From positions 1,550,001 through 1,614,000 of the forward strand of contig CP110632.1 in NCBI GenBank assembly GCA_026210745.1: DNA of 64,000 nucleotides, written 5' to 3'. The stretch is from Exobasidium rhododendri. Taxonomy: Eukaryota > Basidiomycota > Exobasidiomycetes > Exobasidiales > Exobasidiaceae. This document shows positions 34,649 to 45,532 of the stretch, one piece after another (within the stretch, counting starts at the first letter, position 1; every line of letters starts with the position of its first letter). The notes below the pieces were generated by a model. It was not told the origin of the DNA, searched no databases, and saw only the letters and a program-made list of their open reading frames with translations. Position numbers and translations under genes: made by a program.

Positions 34649-36620
34649 TCAGGCCCGCCTTCGATAGGCAGAATCCTTTGAACGAGGAAGAGTGCCTTCT
34701 TGACCATTTGATGACGTCTGCTTGTATCTGGCCTTTGCGGAAGATGACGTAGAGGTATTGTTTCCGATCCGGTTCAGTCTGTCAGAGTTTGCAGCCGCAG
34801 CGACAGCACCGTTGCTTGCCAAGTTCGCATAGGTTCGAGCGTCATTGACTCGACGATCAGCGAAGGAAAAGGCGCTTCGAAAGACGGTCTTGGGAATGTT
34901 GATAGGTAAGAAGATCCAGTAAGCAAGTCCTTCCTCTGTCCATCCCAAAGGAGACCCTGAGGAGGAAGAGGAGGAGGAGAGGTGAGATGAAGTTAGAGGA
35001 CCACGGACCGACGAGAGATGATTAGGCGAGCTAGCAGAAGAAAAGGATTGTTGCTGACCGTTGTCGTTGCTTGACTGGGAGGATGGCGTCGCTGATTTAC
35101 TACTATTGACAGTACTGTCCATGGGAGAAGGAGCAGCTGCAGTAATGTGCAGTGGCACAGAAGAGCCAACATTCCTCGTCGACGAATCATACAGATAGTC
35201 ACGATGAGAGCCTTCGGAACTTCCTTGACCGATCGCATACTTCAGCGCTTGGAAGATGGATACGGGCAGACTGACGGCTCGTTGTCTCTGCCTTCTCTCC
35301 TCTTCGATCAATTCAGCATTGATGGCCACCTCCCGCAAGAGATCCTCCAATCGGCTTTCTACCAAGGAGAATTTGTCTTCTGCGCTCATTCGTAGATTCT
35401 CTTCTTTCTTCTCGTACCGCCTCATTGTGCGGCTCAATTGAGTGAGTGGCAGGTCGATTCCATCTTGCAGAAGACTGACGTCCGACTTCAAGGCGACCAA
35501 TTTTCTCAAGGAGGCGAGATCTGCTTCAAGTCTGCCCACTCGTCGACTCATGGCCTCCACCCGAGAGGAAGGGTAGTGAACCACTTCTTGCAGGTGCAGC
35601 AGCCTTTTCCGAAGCAACGAGATGGCGTGCTGTACAATGAAGAGGGAGCAAGATAGATAGAGAGAGAGATGGGTCACTTCGGAGACTGATGTAGAGCAAA
35701 CAGAAGTCCATACCCACCGACCAAGGCTTGACTCCGGATGCCAACATGAATAAGCGAATGTTGAACGTGTTGAGGTATCGATTGCCGTCGCTGAACGTTT
35801 CCATCAAGTAGTGCAGTAGCCAAGCTCCAGCTACGGGGCTGCCTACAAGAGCTACCAGACTGATGAGTTCTGCTCTCTTTAATTCAGTGGTAGCTGCTAG
35901 TCGCACTCTCTTCTGTTCGTGTGTGGCATCCTCATCGTCAACTTCTGCATCGCTATTCAGGATCCGACGAGTCCTAGCCTGTGATACACGGAGAGATGTG
36001 TTAATGCGAGGGTTGAATGCGCTTCTTTAGCCATCACGATACACTCACAGCGTGGTACATGTCATGGGGGACTACATAAGACGAGACGATCAGCTCTAGA
36101 GCATTGGCGAAATGCTCTCTCTTACACGACAGACGAGCTCACCTTTCAACAGTTGGTACAGGTAAAAGGAAGCAACGACGAGGAGGATAGCGTCACTCCA
36201 AGCATCTGCTCCACCACCTAATACGGCTCCAAGCGGTGGCACAAGTGCGATAAGTAGTGGTGCAAAGTGCCAATTTCCTAGAATGTTTTCTGATCGAATT
36301 TGAGGCATGTCACCTTGATGATAATGATCATCATCCGAGCCGATCGACGGCGGTGACAAAGGAATGCTTCTTGATTGTCTTCGATCGCGATTGGAACGAG
36401 AAGAGTACGCAGGCGTCCTCGCTGGTGCATCATTATCTTCTTCTTCTTCTACGTAGTCAATAGATTCATCATCCTCAAAGCTAGGATTGGACTCGCTGCC
36501 CCTCCGATAGTCTCCGTCTTGCGGTTTCTTAGAAGCTCGTCCTCGCGAAGATCGTTCCAATGGAGAGTTGAGTGGAGAGCGAGCGTTTGACGCAGCGCCC
36601 TCAGACGTTCGCGAAGTCAT
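34649..36620 (-). CDS. Unknown membrane and coiled-coil protein, 580 aa
   Basis: Four exons, 36620-36143, 36071-36049, 35978-35718 and 35629-34649, give 580 residues in agreeing phases; the second exon is only 23 nt. I do not recognise the family. Residues 1-110 are disordered and charged (acidic run VEEEEDND). Two hydrophobic segments follow, HFAPLLIALVPPLGAVLGGG with DAILLVVASFYLYQLL, and LISLVALVGSPVAGAWLLHY. Then a coiled coil of about 110 residues (SRRVGRLEADLASLRKLVAL), a Ser-rich linker, and a short conserved-looking segment YWIFLPINIPKTVFRSAF near the end. A double membrane anchor plus coiled coil suggests an organelle-membrane tether or scaffold; this is inference only. Confidence 0.7.
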
Positions 36621-37470
36621 GAGAAGTGCAACTAGTCGGGAGAGTGTGAAGGTGTATGATGAAGAGAAGGGGATTGGAGGAGAGTATAGGAGGCTAGATG
36701 AGTGAAGAGGGAAGAGGGGATGGCAGCTCGCTGGGGAAGGTGCCTAGATGAAGAAAGGTATCGCAGGAAGTGGATCTTCTCTTTTGGCTACGTGACAAAT
36801 GTAAAGCCAGGTAGCTACCAAGTGCACTACGAGACCCTCGCAAGTGTGGAGTCCCTAATAGATCTTGGGAGGAAATCTTAATTAGAGGGTACACTTGGTG
36901 AATATACACAGTAAGGGTATATGAGAGAGCGAAAAGCGATATAAAATAAAGAGAAGTGGAGTTAGTCTCTACCAGGCCGAGAAATATCCATATGACGACG
37001 TTAAGAAATCCCCCCCTTCACGACCATATCGAATGGGACAATGATGCGCGCGTCATTCGGGGGGTCGTCGCGTGAGAAGAATAGCGTTTTGGTGCCCAGA
37101 CCACTCCGCCCACGAATTCCTCCAGGGAAGGATTGAGCATTGGCCATTGTCTACGAAAGCGTCTGTGATGACTGGCAGAAGGACCATAAGAGACAAGCAA
37201 AGGCATCCCTTGTAAGAGCGGAAGTGAGTGTATCGTAAGGAACTACTAGTATGATGTAGGGGAGGCTAGGGCGACAAAGGAACGCGAAGGATGGACTGAC
37301 TGTAGAGCAGGACGGGCAAGCTGCAGCTCTCGCCACGATACTTTGCAATGATTGGTGTATTGACTTTCGAGCAGTGAATATAAAAAGGGTGAACGTCATT
37401 GTCCGGTGCTGAAATGTGGTGTAAATACAAAGTTGATGGAGGCAGTGATTCTAGATACGGTCTTTGAGGA
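36621..37470. other. Intergenic region upstream of the 580-aa gene
   Basis: 850 bases between the LSM4 3' end and the start of the unknown membrane protein gene, both on the minus strand. It must hold that gene's promoter. I see no supportable ORF, RNA gene or repeat; an A/T-rich ATATAAAATAAAG lies near 36940-36955. Confidence 0.4.
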
Positions 37471-38157
37471 TCAATGCTGACCTCGCCCCCTTCCACCTCG
37501 TTGTCCGCCTCCTCGTTGTCCTCCTCCTCCTCGTGTGCTCTGATCACTACCGCCACGACCGCCTCCGCGACCCCCACCTCCTCTGCCACCACGAACGCCC
37601 ATTGCCACACCGCCACTGAGCGACCCCTGAGCTTGCCTTTGCCTTTTGGCTTCTTCCTCTGACTCCTTCACTGTGTCCACCAGCGCATCGGCAACTCGGC
37701 AATACTTGACCTGTGAGGGGCCGGGGGGGGGGGGGGGGATAGGTAATCATCAGGACATGAAGCTGCGAGGGTAGTATATCAAGCCCCTATGACACTCACT
37801 GTACTGCCACGAATGTAGCACTCGGGCAATTTCCAGAATTGCTCGCCGGTCTACATGAGGTAATAGAGCAATATGTCAGTGGAACTGAGCGCAAAGACCG
37901 CGAAGAGAGACACTTTTTCTGTCTCACATTACTTGTCTGATAAACCTCCGTCAGTGTCAGATTCATAAATGCATCGCAATTGTCCAAATGCCCGTTAAAA
38001 GTCTCGCCATTCTTCAATTCCACGAGGATGGGCTTGCCCTTTGCTGCATTTAGCAGGGAAAGCGGCAGCTAGAGACGAGATTGTGGGGACGATGAATGTC
38101 AATGATCGCTCTGTGCATGGCTTGGCTGAGACACGGATGCTACTTTCCACTCACCAT
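37471..38157 (-). CDS. LSM4: U6 snRNA-associated Sm-like protein LSM4
   Basis: Four exons, 38157-38155 (the ATG only), 38068-37928, 37850-37800 and 37710-37471, give 144 residues. It is part of the Lsm1-7 (mRNA decay) and Lsm2-8 (U6 snRNP) rings. After the ATG-only exon the protein reads [20 protein letters not shown], then [19 protein letters not shown] (Sm1) and [18 protein letters not shown] (Sm2). The C-terminal 50 residues are an RGG-rich tail, known in LSM4 to promote P-body assembly and to be arginine-methylated. The third intron contains a 16-base poly-C run on the coding strand just before the acceptor. It is divergent from SPT7. Confidence 0.93.
37723..37738 (+). repeat. G16 homopolymer inside LSM4 intron 3
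   Basis: Sixteen uninterrupted Gs on the plus strand; read as C16 on the LSM4 sense strand. It ends about 12 bases before the intron's CTCACAG acceptor, where a polypyrimidine tract is expected. Confidence 0.9.
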
Positions 38158-38701
38158 TGCGATGTCGATCCGAAAAGCTCAATGTACGATGCTAGTAAGC
38201 CTGAATCTGGATGTATGTGTGTGTGAATCTGTCGTCTCCCAATGTGTTTAAGGCGGACATGAATCTGCAGACGGCCAAGCCACAAATGAGCGACGCACTC
38301 AACACGTGATTTAATAAAGCTGCAGGAAGCCTCGATTATCCGCGGGATCACGCTTTCGTGCTATGTACTAAGGACATTCATCCCATCCTGTTCACATGGT
38401 GTCTTGTCTCAGCAGACGGGGGAGGAGTTGTGCATAAAAGGGAACTCAGAGAACATCTTGGAGGAGCTCATGACACGATCATCTCCACTCTGATTTTGCA
38501 AAGTCCCATTTCCAGCTCCCAAAAAACGCGGGAGAAAACGACGATCAGCAGCTCCTTCGACACGCAAGTAACACCTGCAAGTAACACTCACTAAATGCAG
38601 GATTGGGTGAACGCTTATTGCTGAGTAGTCATATCACTGTAAATAGGGAAGTAAGCCCGGATCATCCCTGAACCACATCGAAAAGGAGCCTCATTACCGA
38701 C
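38158..38701. other. Divergent promoter region (LSM4 / SPT7)
   Basis: 544 bases between two divergent start codons. An 11-base direct repeat GCAAGTAACAC occurs twice near 38563-38587. No RNA gene or other ORF supported. Confidence 0.45.
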
Positions 38702-41694
38702 ATGAAGGTGGGTACTGCGTGATTGCCATAAGATGCGTTGATGTGCGTTCCGCTTAAATCGCCCTATCCGTACGATCAAAACAGTACTTTTTGCAGGCTA
38801 TCGAGGAGAACAGGCACCTGGTCAGGCTAACGGATCAAGAGATCAAGGACTTGCTCATAGCTTGCAGGAATCCAAGGGTGAGTCGTACTGGCGAAGTGCT
38901 CTCTCTGCTCAGGATTGCTTGTTTATGCGTTTGACTTTTGTGCTCAGGACGACCGCATTGAATTTCATGAGTCCATGACGAGGCTTGTCGAAGAGTTGAG
39001 GAACAGTGTGAGTCGACGAATTCAGAACAGTGACACAATTGTCGACTAATCACTTACAATACTCGACCTTCCAATACCAGGAACACGCTGCAGCTTTCCT
39101 CACCAAGGTAGCCAAGCGCGACGCACCAGACTACTATGACGTTATCAAGAGTCCCATGGATCTCGGCACGATGCTACGAAACATCAAAAGTGGACGGTAC
39201 AAGACCAAGGCTCAATTTATGCGAGACCTGGACTTGATATGGGACAATTGCTTGACATACAACAGCGAGCCAGTGAGTAGAAGGATGGGTTGGATAAGAG
39301 GGGGAACATGTTTACCGTGAGTCCTGACATTTTCTTTCTCAGACACACCCACTACGATATAGCGTGCAAGTCATGCGGAACAAAGCCAACCACCTATTGA
39401 CATATGTGCATGACTCGAATGACATCAGAGAAATCCTCCAGAACTGGAATCCGAGCGGTTCGTCAAAGAAAGGAAGCACTTCCAATCAGGGAATGGCGCC
39501 GTCCTTCGGTTCTGATCTACCTACGGAAAATGGCTTGAGCAATGGCGGACCTTCGATGATCAACGGCCGTTCGATGAGCCTACATTCGAAGAGATTCAGC
39601 ACATCAGCAATCGACACACCCTTCGAACAGAGACCAGCCGTACTTCGAAGCGCTGAAGGGATGAATCACTTCAGCACATTTGATGAAGCTCTCTCGCAGA
39701 CGGATGCAGAATTTCAAGAATTTTTCTCTTCTTCTTCTTCCATAGCCGGACCTAGCAGAGAGCCGATGAATACATTGAAGCGATTTGAGGTCGGTGATGC
39801 TTCATCTAGCACTTCGAGTGTCTTGGTTCGAGATCTAGAATCTTATGGTCATGACGGTGTCCTGTACGACGCCCTCACACAAAGCACACTAGACAAGGGC
39901 AAGGAAGAAGAAAAAAGAGACGGACGAATGACAAATGGCACAATGGTAGAACTGTCGAGCAAGAAAGGGAAGAAGCACAGCCCATCAAAACGGATAGACT
40001 ATCCTTTGCAAAGCGGTGAATCATCCAATGGCACAGCAAATGGTGACCGCTTCCTTGGAGCTTGGTGGAATTCGACTGGTCATACAAGTTTGCTTCCGAA
40101 TGGTATGACACCGTCGTCCACTTCTGTACGGATCAAGCAAGGACCCCTTCGACTGATCGGCGAGCAATGCAAGAGTAGAAAGAAAAGGAAGACGAGTCAC
40201 TCTACTAGCGACGCATTTGGAGGAGACAGGCTACTTGAGAAGAACGTCATGACCGTCACCAAGCTAAGAAAGACACATGCGAAGTTTGGTTCTCTTCTCA
40301 GCCACCTTGAAAATGAGGAGCCTATCCCCGCTGCTCTGGCTGTAGTTTCATCCGACGAGTCAGAAGGAGAAGATGATGACGACGGCGGTGATGTCGGGAA
40401 GAGGGAAGGGGCGAAGCACAAAAGGTCAAATAGAAATTACCACAAGGAAGTCGACATTGCCGTCAGCGAACCTTTCATGTACGACTCGCTTGACAATCCG
40501 TTTCGAAAGCTCAACACTCAATCGGCAAAGGAAGTTACGCTCGACAAGACGATGGTTTTGATTGCTCATGCTGGTTTTGAAGCGAGTCAAGCGTCTGCGG
40601 CAGGGGTATTAGCAGATGTCGTTGGGGAATACATCAGTAACATCGGCAGGACTCTTCGATTATACCTTGATCATTATTGTCAAGAGATGGGAGGAGAAGA
40701 GCTGATCTTGCACACTCTATTTCAAAACGGTGGAATGAGCGTTCGTACTCTCGAAAGTTATATCGTAGACGATGTGATGAGAAGAGGCGCGAAGTTGGGT
40801 GACCTTCTGTCGAAGTTGCAGTCCTCTTACAAGGAGAAGATAGCGAACACGACCTTGAATATGGAAGACGAGGCGTACTTTGCGGAAGGTAACAGTGATC
40901 AAATAATGGAGGGAGGCTTTGCGCAGAATATGGGCGATGACTTTTTCGGCTTCAAAGAGTTGGGGCTGGATAAGGAGTTGGGCGTGGATATGAGTCAGCT
41001 GGTCGTGCCTCACAGGTTGTTCAACAAGGGGGCAGGAGTAGCGTCAGGCAGCTCAAGTCGGATGAACGGAACAGTGGCAGGAAGGATAGGGGGAGGAGGG
41101 GGCGGGGCAAGCAACGGAGCAGGAGCAGCTCTTGGTGGAGGTGCAAAGAATGTGGGAGGAGGAGAAGCGGTGTTGTTCGACCCACCACCGCCGTTCATTG
41201 CACTTACAGACGCAGCTATCCAAGCTCAGATTGGTATACTTCAAGGCTTCTATCGAGATCTTACGCGCACAAGAGGTCAATATCATTCCACATCTAGAAA
41301 GGGAGTGGGAGCGGGAGGAGAATATGGCGAAGAAGAAGACGACGAGGATGACGACGACGAAGAGGACGATGAAGAAGGTGAAGGTCGAGAACACCGAAGC
41401 AGAAATCGTGGTCAACTTGTTCTTCTGGAGGAAGAAATGGAAAGGCAGAGATACAAAGTACCACCCAACGGAAAGATGCCTAAGCGAGCAATGAAGATCA
41501 AGGGTGAAATGGAGAAGAGGCGTCAAAGTGGCACGAATGGCAACAACAACACCGCCAATTCGGCCAAATCTACTCTGGGATCGGAAAAGGTAAAGAACGG
41601 ATCATCATCGACAACGATGACGACAGCGACGACCGCAACCACCTCTGCAACGACAACGACGAGCAAGAAAAAGAAGAAGAAGAGTTCTGCTTAG
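38702..41694 (+). CDS. SPT7: SAGA complex subunit SPT7 (bromodomain)
   Basis: Five exons, 38702-38707, 38797-38877, 38948-39007, 39081-39272 and 39343-41694, give 896 residues. The first exon codes only Met-Lys. Spt7 is the scaffold of the SAGA co-activator. The bromodomain lies at about residues 50-135: FLTKVAKRDAPDYYDVIKSP, then MDLGTMLRNIKSGRY and DNCLTYNSEP with the acetyl-lysine Asn in the last motif. A histone-fold domain, which pairs with Taf10, is at about residues 520-600 (MVLIAHAGFEASQASAAGVL). The stretch between them is Ser-rich, and the C-terminus is low complexity with Gly-, Asp/Glu- and Thr-rich runs ending in a Lys cluster. The 3' end converges with PKA, 249 bases away. Confidence 0.92.
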
Positions 41695-41943
41695 TTTGTG
41701 TGGATGTAATCTCCCTCCTCACTCCATCACCACTCTTCAGCGCTATCTGGATGCATTCCTGCTTACACCGTCTGTCCTGATGTATATCTCTTAATACCAT
41801 CCTGAATGCTTGCAAAATATATCTCATTGAAAGTTGAGAACCTGAAGAAACAATAAGGAGTAAAGCGGGAATACAGGCTCTGGTGCAAGCTTACAAAGGA
41901 CGTGGAACGAGGAGACATTCTCGGACTTGGTGGTCCTCCCCCT

Positions 41944-43459
41944 CTAGAAGTCAGGGAAAAGGTGGCCAAAGACGTTTGGTGCATCGTGCAGTGTGTACTC
42001 GGCCAGATCGTTTTCAGGGTATCTGTTGGAAAGGGAGGCCGGGAGAAGGAGGGCAGTGTCAGCAGGAGAGATGCGGGGGTGGAAACATGTGACGCCTGAG
42101 TCTCTTACTTCTCAAATCTGGCAGAGGAGGGAGGAGAAGGAATGAGGAGGAGTTAGCAATCAGTAAGCTGTGCCGGGACATCCCCTTCTCGCTAGCACAC
42201 TCACTGGCTGGAGTCTCCGTCGGTAGTGACTGTGGGTAGATAGGGAGCTGGAATCTCTTTTCTGTAAAGACGATCCCAATCGACTTCTGCAAACCAGAGA
42301 TGACCGAAGATATCCTTTGAGCCGCGGTGCAAATTTCCAAAGCGCTTCGAGAGATCTGAAGTCAGCAGATTTTTGAGCAAGTCCCTGTAAAGTGGAGTGA
42401 ACGTCGAGATCAGACACAGCCATGACGCCAGGCAGCCTCCCCTCATGAAGGTGAACATGACTAAGACGGACACTCACTTGGCGGCAGGCTCAAAGTAGGG
42501 AGGGTAGCGGACTTTGCAAGCAATGATCTTCTCGTACAGCTTGATCGGGTTGCCATCTTCGGTGAAGAAAGGTGGGTGACCAGCAAGCATTTCGAACAGC
42601 AGGACACCCAATGCCCACCAATCGACGCTCTTGTTGTAGCCTTTCGACGAGACGATTTCAGGCGCTAGGTAGTCGGGCGTTCCTGTTGATGGCGAGTGTG
42701 ACGATCAGATCTCGTTCCCACCAATTTTCTACTCCATGGGAAGCTACTGGACACACAACTTACCACACAGTGTCCAAGTGACATCAGGGACGTACTTTGC
42801 GAACCCGAAATCGGTTATCTTGAGGTGACCATCCGCACTCAGAAGAATATTCTCCGGCTTCAGATCTCTGTAGACAAACCCGTTCTGATGTAGATAGTCA
42901 ATGGCTAGAGACACTTCGGCCGCGTAGAATTTGGCTACTGGATGAGGGAATCGCTGAGACTTTCGCAGTAGAGTAAAGAGCTCTCCACCAGGCACAAAGT
43001 CCATGACCATGTACAAAAAGGTCGGGTCGGAAAAGGTGCCCCACAAATTGACAAGGAAGGGGTGCCTTACCACCTCGAGAACAGCTCGCTCGCTGTTTGT
43101 GTGCTCGACTTGCTTCATGCGGACGACTTGCTCTTTGCGAAGGACCTGTCGCGGAAGCAAAAAACAACGTCAGAGCGGATCCCCTCCCCTCTCGACCATC
43201 TACTCACCTTGATCGCGTAGAAGCGCATGTTGTGCCGACTCCTTGCCAAGTGTACTCTTCCGAAGCTTCCCGTGCCCAACGTCCTCTCTACTGTAAAGTC
43301 TGCCAAGACATAGCGCCCGGATAATTTCCTCCTGTTTGCAGATGCAGCACCCAACGTAGCCGCTGCTCCTGGCGTGCCAGCTCCACCGGGCGTCGAAGCA
43401 GCAGGGGTTCCTGCCTTGCCAGTGTCCATGGCATTAGACGAAGATGGTGTCGATGGCAT
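41944..43459 (-). CDS. PKA1: cAMP-dependent protein kinase catalytic subunit
   Basis: Six exons, 43459-43208, 43145-42764, 42682-42478, 42384-42205, 42117-42109 (9 nt) and 42022-41944, give 368 residues. It is an AGC kinase. In order: Gly/Ala/Thr-rich N-terminus, glycine loop [12 protein letters not shown], Lys in YAIKVLRKEQ, catalytic [14 protein letters not shown], activation-loop [11 protein letters not shown] (Thr phosphorylated by PDK1), and an AGC tail ending HLFPDF, which matches the hydrophobic motif of PKA. The tail is only recovered if the 9-nt exon (coding the end of Gln, Phe, Glu and part of Lys) is included. In smut fungi PKA controls budding versus filament growth and virulence; here that role is inferred. 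A 5.2-kb gene-poor stretch lies upstream. Confidence 0.93.
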
Positions 43460-45532
43460 GTTGGAAGTTTATATTGGCGTAGACGGATGCAGTGCTGGAG
43501 CTTTCGCTGCGGTTGTTTTGTATATCTAGTGATGAATTATATACCTTGGTATCTTGTTGCAAGCCGCTTCAGCAGCGAGAAAGACGGAAATCACTAATGA
43601 TCGCTAGTAGAGTGAGGTGGATACTCGCTCTAGTGTGGAATGACCAAGTATGCTGGTCAGCAACAAGGAAGTGCGTTGCCGGATCGACGAGGAGAAAGGG
43701 GTGAGAAGGCAAGATAGGAAGCGACGACGCAATGGAATAACAGCGTGAGCGATTGGAGCTCTCTGACTGCCAAGACGAGTGTGAGAAGGCTCCCCGATAT
43801 GAGAGATCGCCTGCGGTACGGTGCCGTCGATGCTCTACCACAGTGATGAATGGATGGGAGTAGTACGATTGATGATCTAAGGCAGAGGGAGGGGCAGGCA
43901 GGGTATCAGGGAGCCGCCAAACATCCACTTTCCGAAAGTGGTCCGGCCGATCCATGCGTCGCGCCAAAGGCAGCGAGCGGGGAGACTAAAGCAAGGCCAA
44001 CACTTTCGCACGTGGAAATTTCCGCGCTAATGGCTTTAAGTTGCATCTAGCCTACCTACCGGTATAAAAGATATGGTAGATGGTAGGGCTTGGATGCACT
44101 CGTACCCGCCACCTCCATACCCAGACGTTGCGCCGTTCTTGTTCGCTAAGGATGCTGCTTATCAAAGTGTAGATTGCGATAGTCTTCCTCATAGTCGAGA
44201 TGATAGCTAAGTAGAAGGCTACGATACGTGCCTTCGGAGAGATCGAATACCACAGGATCTCTGATTAGTGTGCAAGACGTAGACCTACTTTGTGCGGTCA
44301 TGGCCCAGCACAGTTGAGGCAAAGGTCCCCGTGCGGTGCATAGCACTCCCGATATCTATATCAGATCATTAGTGTCCAGAAGTGACTGAATCTTTACCCC
44401 AGCGTGCGAGTCATCCCTCTTTCTCTATACTTCTCTTAAACACGCGTCCTTCTCCTATCTATACTTGGCGCACTATTCTTCCGTCAAATCTTGGCGGGTG
44501 CAGCCTCGAAGATTCAGAGCTTATGTTCTTCCAGCGAAACGCAACTTTGCCTCAGACCCTGTCGACAAAATTTTCAGACGCATGCCAGATTTGGCATGCT
44601 GTGCAGCACGCTAATGCAAGCAGTCAAAAACAAAACGTCATGCTGCTCAGTAGGATGCTGTCCCTGTTGCACAATCGTGTGCTCTAGTGCTGGCACGGCG
44701 ACTAAGTCATCTAAACTTCATTATCGTCTAAACTCTATTATTGTGATGGCAATCAAGTGATGAAGTGATCGAGCGTCTTTAGAATAGCTTGTGTCTCACT
44801 TTTCGAGTATTTTATTTTAGTGGTAGACTTTCTTCGGTTCTCCTCTACCGACTTTGAGCATTGATTGATGTTGTATGTCAGGAAGATTAACCTTGAACCC
44901 TATTCCTGTTCCGCATTCTAATCTTCACAAAGAGCATTGCAGTGCTGTAGGATCTCGAGCAAGGTTGTGTAAAATTGTGCAGACGAATGCGTCGATTGGC
45001 TACGTCACATCTAGAGGCAGAAGACACACTCCATATGCTACGAGACTCAAGATTGGCGAGATGATACCGAAGCCGTCATGGTTTGGGATGCAGGGGATGA
45101 TGCAGTCGCAATGCGAAGGAGCTTGCCAAACTCAAATATCACAGTGTGAGACCATCCCTTCCGTTTTATAGGGCTACTCTGCCAAGATTCGGGCTACCGT
45201 GAGAAATGCCCACAGATTGCACTTGCTCCGGTCCCTTGTTTTTCCTTCGTTACATGAGTTTCTCGTACTTTTTTTCTTCACTCTCGGTTCACATATAAAG
45301 CCAGCTAGGATGCCCAAGAGACAGGAATTCTCCTCCCTATAGAGACACTCCACACCCCCTTGTACACTGATACTCGTAACACACAACTGTGCATCTAGAA
45401 GCCCACGGCACTGTACATGAGCCCACCAATTGACAAGAAAAAGGAACTCAAAGCAATTGCATCGGGAAGTCTTATAATACTTTGTTTCTGGATAATCGCC
45501 TATCTAGAATTTTTCGTAGATACTCCAAGACA
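43460..45532. other. Gene-poor region upstream of PKA
   Basis: About 2.1 kb without a confident gene. It must hold the PKA promoter. At 44009-44023 two palindromes overlap, CACGTG (an E-box) and GGAAATTTCC. A TATAAAAG at 44063-44070 precedes a very short ORF, listed separately. Open frames at 44382-44687 and 44875-45171 have no known similarity; the first lacks an ATG. An ATATAAAG near 45292 precedes the decayed secreted-protein gene by about 240 bases. Confidence 0.4.
44094..44210 (+). CDS. Possible 38-residue small ORF
   Basis: An ATG-started frame of 38 codons lies 24 bases behind a consensus TATAAAAG. The peptide begins MHSYPPPPYPDV, a Pro/Tyr-rich start, and has one Cys. There is no signal peptide and no CaaX end, so it is not a lipopeptide pheromone. 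With such a short distance to the TATA box the ATG would lie at or before the usual transcription start, which counts against it. It may be chance. Confidence 0.15.
   Translation: MHSYPPPPYPDVAPFLFAKDAAYQSVDCDSLPHSRDDS

Noticed and set aside
37471-37700. Plus-strand and other-frame ORFs over the LSM4 tail
   Set aside because: Shadows of the Gly/Arg-rich repeat codons on the opposite strand.
43569-43967. 132-codon minus-strand frame just upstream of PKA
   Set aside because: Lies in the expected 5' leader/promoter of PKA, no recognised motif, His/Ser-rich as in random frames.
44491-44760. Cys-rich plus-strand frame with several CC pairs
   Set aside because: No ATG, no signal peptide, irregular Cys spacing; not supportable as an effector or toxin.
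44875-45171. 98-codon ATG-started frame in the gene-poor island
   Set aside because: Composition is unremarkable, with no signal peptide and no neighbouring exon; chance frames of this size are expected.
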